This document shows, in pieces, positions 55,076 through 64,000 of a stretch of 64,000 nt of DNA. Source of the stretch: Rhinopomastus cyanomelas (taxonomy: Eukaryota > Chordata > Aves > Bucerotiformes > Rhinopomastidae). Where the stretch lies: positions 806,001-870,000 of the forward strand of contig VXBP01008606.1 of NCBI GenBank assembly GCA_013400115.1. The letters are read 5' to 3'. The notes beneath the pieces were generated by a model that was not told where the DNA came from, ran no database searches, and saw only the letters and a list, made by a program, of their open reading frames with translations. The position numbers and the translations under genes were made by a program. The stretch's first letter is position 1, and every line of letters begins with the position of its first letter.

Positions 55076-55249
55076 ACAGAATCATCGAACATTAAGGATT
55101 GGAAAGGGACCTGGAAAGGTCATCTAGTCCAATCCCCCCTGCCACAGCAGGATCACCGAGACCAAGTTGCACAGGAACATATCTGGGCGGGTTTTAAACA
55201 TCTCCAGAGAAGGAGACTCCACAATTCCCATGGGGAGCCTGTTCCAGTG
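55076..55249 (-). mobile_element. Young CR1 LINE 3' end
   Basis: Minus-strand tail and 3' UTR (CACAGAATCATCGAACATTA, GTCATCTAGTCCAATCCCCC, CACCGAGACCAAGTTGCACA) to CCTGTTCCAGTGC. Confidence 0.95.
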
Positions 55250-56136
55250 CATAAAATATTATAGAAATACTTTAGTGAGTAGTGTCAGAATAATTAGAAT
55301 GTAGAACAAATGATGCTTTAATTATATTTTGTTACTCCAGTGTAACTAGCTTGATTGTCTTCACTAAAAGCCAAATTACAGAAGATTAAGGAAAGCCTCC
55401 GGATTGATGATCTATTATATGGCAGGTGTGTATTTACAAATACATTCTTAAACTAGTTAGTGTGATTTTGGTGTCAAGAATGGTCTATACATAGATATTT
55501 AAGGGCTATTCCTAGCTGAAAGTTTATTTCCTTTTTTTAAAACATGAAATTATATCAGTCTGACCAAACAAATGGGATAGTTTTAAGCAAGGAAGTTTCT
55601 CTTCCTTTGTTTTTCTATTCGCTTCACTGAATAATTTGTATTAAGCTCAGCTTTAAATCAGCGTTTCCTCAAATTGAAGGACGGCTGGTGCTAAAGTATA
55701 TGGTCGATTGTAATACTTGTAATTTGCATAAAAATAACAAAACTCATCAGTTTATCACTAGTTTTGTTTCTGCCAAGGATTTCTCAAACCAGTGGCTAGG
55801 AAATATTGTTGGTTTTCATACCACACTTCATCTAATTATGCAAAAACATATCTACAGAATTGCAAGGGTTCATGGAAGAGATAATCAAATCACAACCATT
55901 CAGAATGAGAGAGAGATGCTCAATGTGGAACTGCTGACACAGCAGTTTAATTACAGCAGTTTTGCAGCAACTTCCTTAACACGTGCCACAGGTTTAACAT
56001 ATGTGAGCATAGAAAACAGATACAGAAATTAAGAAAACCCCACAAAACAACCACAAAAGTGGATGAAGCATGTGAATAGCCAAGTCAGGTCTTCAGGAAG
56101 TGCTTTTCCCCACCTTTTTTTTTAAAACCACAGCTG
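55250..56136. other. Unassigned, AT-rich single-copy DNA
   Basis: No repeat or exon recognised. A 114-codon frame at 55,688-56,032 (+) has no family motif and is probably a chance frame. Confidence 0.4.
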
Positions 56137-56282
56137 GGGAGTCTCCTCCTCTGCAGATTTTTAAAACCCACCTGGATGTGTTCCTGTGTGACTTGGTCTA
56201 GGTGATCCTGCTGTGGCAGGGGGATCGGACCAGATCATCTTTTGAGGTCACTTCCAATCCCTAATGTTCTGTGATTCTGTAA
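56137..56282 (+). mobile_element. Young CR1 LINE 3' end
   Basis: A plus-strand copy from GGGGAGTCTCCTCCTCTGCA through AAAACCCACCTGGATGTGTT to TGTTCTGTGATTCTGTAA. Confidence 0.95.
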
Positions 56283-56778
56283 TAACAATACTATTTTTTG
56301 GAAAAAACCCAATTTCCCAGTGCCCAGCACAAAGCAGGTATTTGCCTTGAGTCAACTGCCTGGAGTATCAAGGGCACAACTAATACTTTAATTTGGGAAA
56401 ACATTAACATTATCAAATGTGTATTGCTAGAGCTGTTAGTGCAGTGTCCTCTACATTTCTTTACGTAAAAGTGAAAAACAACTTTATTCTCAAAACTGGA
56501 TCATTATGACCAAAGCCATCATAAAGATTCTTATTGATTCCAAAGGGTTTTTGCTGATTCTCACGTTGGAAATAGAACAGATTATTTTTTTCACCCTTAT
56601 GGTTTTCTCCTTCTGTGGCAGGGTGCTAAACCAGTGAAACCAGTTGTGGTGAAAATGAACCTCATTCCTTTCCTTTTAAGACTCTGTGTGTGCTGCCACA
56701 CATTACATAGCAGGCTTTCAGTGAAAATTTGTCCCCAGATCTTAAAAGCTGGCAAAGATGAACCACAGGACTCTAACA
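56283..56778. other. Unassigned single-copy DNA
   Basis: No repeat or exon recognised. Confidence 0.4.
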
Positions 56779-56955
56779 CAGAATCACAGAACCATAGAAT
56801 GTTCTAGGCTGGCAGGGACCTCTAAAGGTCATCTAGTCCAACCTCCCTACACAGGGACAGCTCTACCTAGTCAGGTTGCTCAGAGCTTCATCAAACCTCA
56901 TCTTAAATGACTCTAGGGATGGGGCCCTACCGCCTCCTCGGGCAGCCCATTAATA
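56779..56955 (-). mobile_element. Old CR1 LINE 3' end
   Basis: A minus-strand, separate old subgroup (AGAATGTTCTAGGCTGGCAG, CTAGTCCAACCTCCCTACAC, TAGTCAGGTTGCTCAGAGCT, ACTCTAGGGATGGGGCCCTA on the plus strand). Only a degraded tail remains. Confidence 0.92.
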
Positions 56956-59900
56956 GACCTTCTGCTTCAGAGCCTTCTGGTTATTCCTCAACTTTCCAGA
57001 TGACAGAAGTGTTCAAAGTGGGTTTAAATAAAATAAAGCAAGTTATGTAAATATTTAGCACTTTAGTGCTGCTTTTTTATGGAAAGCATGGCAAAACCCC
57101 TCTCATTCCTATATTCCTTTTCTTTTAGAACTCAACACTTAATTGTATTTACACATCATGCCTTTTAAATAATACTACTACCATTTCCCTTGTTGATGGT
57201 CAATTCTCTATGGACCAGAGCCCTCTCAGGAATTGGGTAGTCTACATGTAAATAAAATACAAGGATTTTTGTCTTCAGGACTATGTTATGCTGAGCATCA
57301 TTAGAGCACCCATCAGTGCCAAAACCTGTGTGTGTGAAAGGACTATGCAGACAGGGAGGTCACGCTTACATGATGCAATGGATGGCAGGCCCTGTGTCAC
57401 TAGGACAACTCTGCAGGCTGCTGTGCAGATGTGGGAGTCACTGATACCCTGACTTGGCAGAAACACCATCTCAGGCCAGGGAAGCTCTTGCTTTATCCAA
57501 GCTCACTTGCACCTGTCTCAGCAGACGTGACCTCCTTGGGCACAGGGCTGAGCAGGTTTGCAATACGCCGTTCTGGGGCTAACTGGGTTATTTCTGTCTC
57601 AGCTGTCTCTGTGCTTTGCTCCACTGCTAGGGATGTTATTGCCAGGATTCGTGGGATTTCTAACATATGCAGTGCTTCACATTTGGGTGCTTAACTGGGA
57701 ACAGTTTAGAGCTCTGCTGTTGAGAAGAAGAGCATTTAGTGTTTTTCCAAAAAGCAAATCCTTGTGATGGGTCTCTAGGTAATTGTTCCAAACTGGGAAC
57801 ACTCACAATGGCTAATCCCTTTGGAATTTGGAGTCCATGGGGACCTGCACGGAAAACAAGCAGCAGAACAGGGATTTGAGTACAAATATCCTCTGGGTTT
57901 AGACTACCATCATTAACACTGGGCCATCCCATGTAGTTCTGCTGCCTAAACCAGAGAAGCAGAGAAAGTGTAAGAGCTGCACATAGAATTACTGTGAATA
58001 TAACCAGCAAGGAATGTTCTGATGAAGTAGAACTTCAAAAAACTTGCAATTTTAAAACCAAAATTCCATTGAATTTTCCTCTTTTCCTCTCCCAAAGTCA
58101 TCCACCGTTATGACATAGGTGAGTGAGATGGAGCAATTCCCACGTGAGATTGTGGAATGTTTATTTTGGTTTTCCCACTATTTTTATCAATCCTAAACTT
58201 AATGCTGCATTTACAAAAGCTTCATCAATGACATATAAATATCTTGTGACCAAACATCTGCGCCAGCAGTAAGAATCCAGCCCTTTTCCCTTCCTTCTAT
58301 TATTTTACATGAAGCTCTATTAGATCCTGGGTATGTTGGTCAGTTGTTTTCAGCTTACAGCTGACATCCACCCTTCACTTCAGACCTGCATGGTGCAAAG
58401 TTTAATTCAGAAGTTTGGATGGTGCTTGTGGTTCCCCACCAGCTCCTACTTCCACGCGCGCTGAAGATGACTCTGCCTGTGTTTATATGAGAGTGATATC
58501 TGATCCTCTCACATCGGGTTTGTACAGCTGCAAGGAACAGGCAGAGACCAGAGAAACAGAAACTCCACAGATTGGGGTTAAAGTGGGTTCCGCATTGAAC
58601 ATTGTCAATAGGTTCCCTGTTGCTAAGGAAACTATTTCCTTGGTAGCTGCGTGTTTGCCACATCTTACTAAATTGGTGTCAGTCTGAAGCAAAGAACAAT
58701 GTGTTGTGGCATCACAAGAAATAAACCCCCAAATAGCCGAAAGTTTATTAAATACTAATTAAAAAGAGAAAGAATCAAACTGAAAGCGCTGGATGAGAAC
58801 TCACGGCAAAGCTCTGGCTGTGTCAGAACCATTGCCTAGCTGAGCAGTTCAAAGGGGTTGCTCAGTGAACGCATTTTTTGTCTTTGAAAAATCTGAAGGG
58901 CGCCCTGTCACAAGAACACACTTTTTAGCAGTTAAGAACCTCGGGCGATGCAACTGGTTTTGTGCACAGGATTGCATGGGGTCCTAGGACAGTGATTTTC
59001 TCTTCCTATTGATGTAAACATTAAGTGGTATTTTTACCATTTATTATGCTGTTCTATGGCAACGCACACCCTGAAAGTGAGAAAAGTTGGTCTGTAGACG
59101 ACCCAGAAGTACAAAAATTCACACTGAACCATTTCTGTGCACAATTATCAAGGGTGATTCATACGGAAATGATCAAGTTACTGCTTGTGGTACCCCACTG
59201 CAGCTCCCTTCCCCTCTGCTGTTTAACTCTGTACGTGTTAGTATTATCAAGGATTTTCTTGGGCAGATATATTTCAGTGTGAGAGTCCAAATCTGCTGGT
59301 TTAAAGGCTGTGGTACTCAGTACATACCGTTAAATGCAGTGTCTACCTCCGTGTTAGACTATGATCCAAACAACTCATGTCTATATGATTATGAAAGAAA
59401 CTCAATGAATGCAGCTGAAGAATAAGATCAATTTTGTGAGACGAAGCACACCGAGGAATATCAGCATCGTTTCTATAGCTACTCACAACCTCACTCCACT
59501 CCTATAAAATCTGAAAACAAAACACCTCACACAGTTTCAATATTTGTACTTTTTCCCCAATGACCCCATGAGTCATTATTTTGTCCCACTCAGGCTGTTT
59601 TGTCCAGAGTCAACAGACCCAGACTACTGCAAATGACTTTTTTTTGCCACATTTTTACAGCCCCGAAATTTGTAAGAGAGGTGGGGGGGGGGGGCAGTCA
59701 ATATTTTTCTATTCCAAACAAGTGAAACCTGGAGTAAGAGAAGAATGAAAGAGAAGCAATCCAAACCAGAGACTCCTCCATGAGTGAGATGCTGGGAGAG
59801 AACCAGTGCAAGCAAAATACTACGAAATACGCTACAGCCAAGGCCTTCTGTTTCTCTGCTCCTCATATAAGGGTCAGCACTAGCATGAATTATTTGCATG

Positions 59901-61149
59901 TCCCCAAGTTCAGAATTCTAATTGTATCCAAACTATACGGAAACTGATGCTCCAGCATAAAGCTTGAGAGAAAATAAATGCGCTGAAAATGAACAGAAAC
60001 TATGTGGACATTTCTACTACAAGGATCATTTAACTCCCAATATAATCTGGGTTCTTAAAGCAATTTTTTCATAGTATTTGAGCCTCTCCTATATTACATC
60101 CATAAACTCCAGGAAAAATATATTTCCCCTTCAGAAAGTGCCATAAGACGCTACAAGCATGTAGGAAGCAGAAGCAAAGGAACAGAAATTAAAGACAAGA
60201 AGCAATCCATGGAAAATGAGTTTGATTGCAGTGAGATAACAGTCCTGTTTCACAATCACGGCGGTTCCCAGATCTGAGGGACCCTTTACTGCTTTACTTG
60301 GGAAAAGGAAAACATTTTGAGAACATCTGCAAATCTATGTAAAGTCATCCCTCTCCTCAATCCACCTGGTTTTTGCCAGCTTAGCAGAGTTTTAGGGGGT
60401 ATTTTGTGGGTTTCATGAAGGACTGCAGAGAATATCCTACTTAAGCTCTATAATCTCAGTCTTCCCATGAGCAAGCACATTCCCTCGGTTAATCAGACTA
60501 TTGCAAAATACATAATGATGTTAACTACCATATCTATGCACGAGGTCCAAGACAACACAGTGCTCTGCTGCTGCACCTCACTTGGACCTGGGAGATTCTC
60601 CTTGCCGAGCTGTTACTGTCATCAGCTCTCAGTGAGTTTAAGAAAACAGCAATGGACATAAACATGGTCTGATCCACATTTGATCCTGTTACCTATTTTC
60701 ACTAAGGTGAGAAATCCAAGTAAGGCAGGAAATTTAAAAAGCAGGAGAAAAAAGCCCATGTGCCCGTGCTTCATTAGATTGCAAAGGAGGAAGCACTGAG
60801 CAGCCACTGGCTGTGATCCTCGGTGCAGATGAGGTAAGGAGCACACAGCTGTTTCAACTTAGCCTCACCCAGACCACCTCTGCTCAGCCGGAACTCTCTG
60901 TGTCTAATCAGGGAGAGGTTTGATGGTGGAATGTAAAGTCCCAGGCAGAGATGTGTGCAAAGTTTCCCGCAGGGGCACGAGGATGGCCGTGGGATGTAAC
61001 TGGGTCAGCACAATCAGTGTTGCCTAAAGCAACCCTTCTTCATGCAGGAGCACTTTTGACCTGTAGCAACTGCTCTAACAACATGGTCATGAGAAATAAA
61101 TTTGAATGAACTCCCGTGTTTAACTGAGAGCACAGTCAGAACAGAAACA
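56956..61149. other. Unassigned single-copy DNA, 4.2 kb
   Basis: The second-longest CR1-free stretch. No exon could be supported. Opposed frames near 57,660-58,010, 58,355-58,690 and 59,025-59,425 carry no family motif. A run of 12 G lies at 59,683-59,694. Confidence 0.45.
59683..59694. repeat. Homopolymer of 12 G
   Basis: An unbroken G12 run after GAGAGGT. Length is likely to vary between individuals or reads. Confidence 0.85.
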
Positions 61150-61429
61150 TGTCTTCTCAATGTCATCTAGTGATAGGATGAGGGGCAATGGGTGTCAGCT
61201 GGAACACAGGAGGTTCCACATCAATATGAGTAGGAACTTCTTCACGGTGAGGGTGACAGAGCAATGGAAGGGGCTGCCCAGGGAGGTTGTGGAGCCTCCT
61301 TCACTGAAGATGTTTAAAACCCACCTGGATGTGTTCCTGTGTGCCTTAGTCTAGGTGATCCTGCTGTGGCAGGAGGATGGACTGCATGATGTTTCGAGGT
61401 CCCTTCCAATCCCTAATGATTCTATGATC
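61150..61429 (+). mobile_element. Young CR1 LINE 3' end, about 280 bp
   Basis: A plus-strand copy from TCTTCTCAATGTCATCTAGT through the ORF2 end (64-codon frame to 61,354 with NFFTVRVTEQWKGLP) to AATGATTCTATGAT. The frame is open up to the natural ORF2 stop region. Confidence 0.96.
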
Positions 61430-63292
61430 ACAATTCATCTATTGATGACTTTGTTTCTTGAAGCATTTTTTTAGGCACCTTTTAACATTTGGAATTACTG
61501 AAGCTGTCCTAGAAGCCACCAGCTTTGCCTGCCTCCTCAGGAAGAGGTCAGGTATGTTTCACTTAGTTCTATGATTTAATAACAGGTGGGTTTAACAGCC
61601 ACCGCTGCATATTCGGATGCTGTTTGTGGCTGCGTTACGGGCAGTGAAAACTTTCTGCTGGCAATTTTCAAGTGTTTCTGTTTCATTTGTATTCTTGGCG
61701 TTTTTGTGGATAGTAACCTCAAAACTGATTTCCTCCACAGGAGCAAACATATCCTGGCCTCCCTTCTGCTAATTTAACCGTCTGCTACTTAACACCAGAG
61801 ATCAGAAATACTATGAGATATGGGAAATAAAAAGCGCATTTCAGAGGACTTTAATGGGGACATCAAGGTTAATACCTGTCTACACTCTTTCTTGAGAAAC
61901 TGCAAGCAAGACAATTTATTGGATTGGACCTGAGTTTTATGTTTAATTACCTAAAGTGTGCTTTCCCGAGCAGCACAGCTCTCCGTCACCTGCCATCTAG
62001 AGAGGCAGCAGACAGAGTTGCTATAAAATCCATCAGCTGGGACCTGAACCAGGGTTGCGTGGTGAACAACAAAGTCAAGAACACCATGCAGAGGGCTGAT
62101 ATGACAGACCCTAACAGAAAGACTTCACACCAGGCTAACACTAATAGGAAACTGCTAAATATTTATTAAGCTGCTCTGAAAAGGCAAGGTTCTCAATACT
62201 GCAGAACCAAACTACAGAGGAGATCAAATAATGAGAAATTATTTCTTGGCACGGGTTCCTCTGATACTTTATTTCCTTACAGCCTGAACTACAGGGATGC
62301 AAGAAATTTCCTGCAACTTCAAAATAAAAGCGTTGCGGCTAGCCCGTTGAGAGAGTGCGGTATCGCGCTGGTGTTTCGGTATCATTGGCAGCCTTCCCTG
62401 ATTATTGACACTACTGCTCCTGTAACAGCCTGCAGAGCTGCAGCCAGCATCTCCAGTATTTGTCACTGTCACTTCACAAGTGCTCAGCATTGTTCAGGAA
62501 ATTGTATGTGTAAAGCAAAACTGCCTGCGACCAACTTCGACAAGGGAGCGCGGATGTGAGGGTGCTTGAAACTGAAACAGAGGTTTTATGTGTCCTATTA
62601 TGTGCCCCAGCAAGAGCCATAAATAATCGTGACAAGGGTTTTTCTTTTTTTCTGTGCTACATGTGAAAGTCCTTGACTGTGCCTCCTGCTTCAGCTCCCC
62701 CCTCCCTCTCATGCACTACAGCTGCCAAGCTGCATGATGATAGATGGCACTATGCAGCAAATGACAGGTGGATAGATTTTTTAGTTTGTGCTTTAGAGAG
62801 AATCAGATATGCTGTATAAAGCAATAAAAAAAGCATACTCACAAGGTGGGTTAAAAATAGCAAGCGCAGCACTAGATGAGTTTGCTCTTTGTCAAAAAGT
62901 TAAATCTTTACGTGTAAAGTCCAGGAGATGCACTAATTCTTTCAAACCTTTGCAAGCGGTAATTTTAAGCAGACAAATACATGGAGATTAATATTTTTCC
63001 TCTCCATCTTTTAATGCAGGATACACTGAAAGCCTGTATATAACCTCTTCTGACTGAGGACAGCATGCAAAAGTGGAAAGAGACTCGATCCTTAGAGGAA
63101 AGTCTTCAATCTGGACAAGATGTGTTTGAAAAGTTTGCTTGCAGATCTTGAAACACAAGCTCAGGCTCCCTGTAAACTTTGAGTCATTGAGCTCTGAGGT
63201 CGGCAGGACTCTAGTCTAGCCTAGGTCAAACCTTTTCCTTTGACAGTTCATTTCTGATGAAAATCACTTATTTAGGTTTTTAGTATGATGAT
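61430..63292. other. Unassigned single-copy DNA
   Basis: No repeat or exon recognised over 1.9 kb. Bases ~62,325-62,560 hold several CpGs. Short frames there have no known motif. Confidence 0.4.
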
Positions 63293-63416
63293 CACAGAAA
63301 CACAGAACATTAGGGGTTGGAAGGGACCTCAAAAGATCATCTAGTCCAATCCCCCTGCCACAGCAGGACCACCCCTGTCACACAGGAACATGTCCAGGTG
63401 GATCTTAAATGTCTCG
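63293..63416 (-). mobile_element. Young CR1 LINE 3' end
   Basis: Minus-strand tail and 3' UTR (ATCACAGAAACACAGAACAT, AGATCATCTAGTCCAATCCC) with a small gap near 63,375 (CCACCCCTGTCACACAGG). Truncated at TTAAATGTCTC. Confidence 0.95.
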
Positions 63417-64000
63417 ATGTGTGCTAAAAAGCAGTAACTTTGTTGTGATAAAGCAGCTTGCGTTAACAAAAGTGAGGACTCAGGTGAGTCAGAGCACTTA
63501 CAAAATACCTGTGGAATATGCATTAGAGACATAAGTAACTGCTGGGACTGCACAGAAAAGCTGGAAGGGTGTGCGAACGCTTCTGTTCTACATGCTGGTA
63601 AGATCTGACAACTACATGTACATGAGGAAGTGGCTTTTCCTCATACTTAATATTCTTCAGTAATTGAATGCGATGTTCTCAAGAACAGGATGTTCCCCTG
63701 AAGTGTACACTGTGCACATCTCCGATGCGCAAACTTGGAAGTTGTTCTGCCCTTTCCACTGGATGTTAGCTTTACTTGTTTTCCTCTGTGCTTTCTATTG
63801 ATCTAGATTCTGTGTAACAAATGGCCTGGTTTCCCAGCCACCTTGGAAATGTCATGCAGGAGTCAACACAAATACTCAGTGTATGTTTTATAAAGAATTA
63901 CAGCTGGCTCTGAATGACTCTGGCTTTCATCTCTGCAAACCCAGTCTGGTTGCTCTCTGTATCGATGGATGAGCAGAAGTACCAGGAAATGATTCAATGA
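63417..64000. other. Unassigned single-copy DNA at the window end
   Basis: No repeat or exon recognised. The window edge prevents further reading. Confidence 0.4.

Noticed and set aside
55688..56032. 114-codon open frame in AT-rich DNA
   Set aside because: No domain, no splice context and residue use that follows the base composition.
59683..59694. G12 run as a G-quadruplex
   Set aside because: A single uninterrupted run without the four separated G-tracts of a classical quadruplex. Its length may also be a sequencing error.
1..64000. Endogenous retrovirus or other viral insertion
   Set aside because: No paired LTRs, primer-binding site or gag/pol/env-like frames were seen on either strand.

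Overview
The window looks like non-coding vertebrate DNA, almost certainly from a bird. The main evidence is a very high density of CR1 LINE fragments. All are truncated at the 5' side and kept at the 3' side, and most end in the CR1 octamer tail (repeats of TTCTGTGA, TTCTATGA or TCCTATGA). I mapped about 45 CR1 segments on both strands by eye. They cover roughly 11-12 kb, near 18% of the window, which is well above the share usual in chicken-like or songbird genomes. A lineage with a large CR1 expansion (woodpeckers and relatives, or hornbill/hoopoe-type birds) would fit, but that assignment is inference.

Layout. 1-3 kb: a CR1-bearing segment present twice on either side of a single N, probably a false duplication of two haplotypes. 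3-8.4 kb: mostly single-copy, partly AT-rich DNA with one old CR1. 8.4-20.4 kb: a dense CR1 zone with nested and tandem insertions, two of the longest copies (11.3-12.1 kb and 13.3-14.1 kb), a 122-bp hAT-type MITE inside one of them, and an ancient L2/MIR-like tail at 19.46 kb. 20.4-26.4 kb: the longest CR1-free interval, with a locally CpG-rich patch and two perfect short hairpins. 26.4-33.8 kb: mixed old and young CR1, including a 21-bp minisatellite split by a CR1 and a CR1 with an internal 44-bp triplication. 33.8-39 kb: few repeats. 39-45.4 kb: a second dense CR1 zone, with a shared non-canonical 3' tail on two copies and a possible chimeric CR1 insertion. 45.4-64 kb: long unique stretches with scattered CR1 copies and a second N at 53,369 inside a short duplicated segment.

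No protein-coding gene, tRNA, rRNA, CRISPR array or viral gene could be supported. The long open frames are either remnants of the CR1 ORF2 reverse-transcriptase C-terminus or chance frames. The CR1 copies fall into at least two age layers: a young group with the tail CCCTAATGTTCTGTGATTCTGTGA, and several older groups. Young copies are inserted into old ones at 8.45-9.25 kb and 31.24-31.74 kb, which fixes their relative order. The non-repeat DNA is probably intergenic or intronic and may hold regulatory elements, but nothing in the sequence alone names a neighbouring gene. I found no previously undescribed biological system. The observations most worth checking are the hAT MITE with its perfect 8-bp target duplication, the apparent 3'-transduced CR1 tail, the chimeric CR1 and the assembly duplications.
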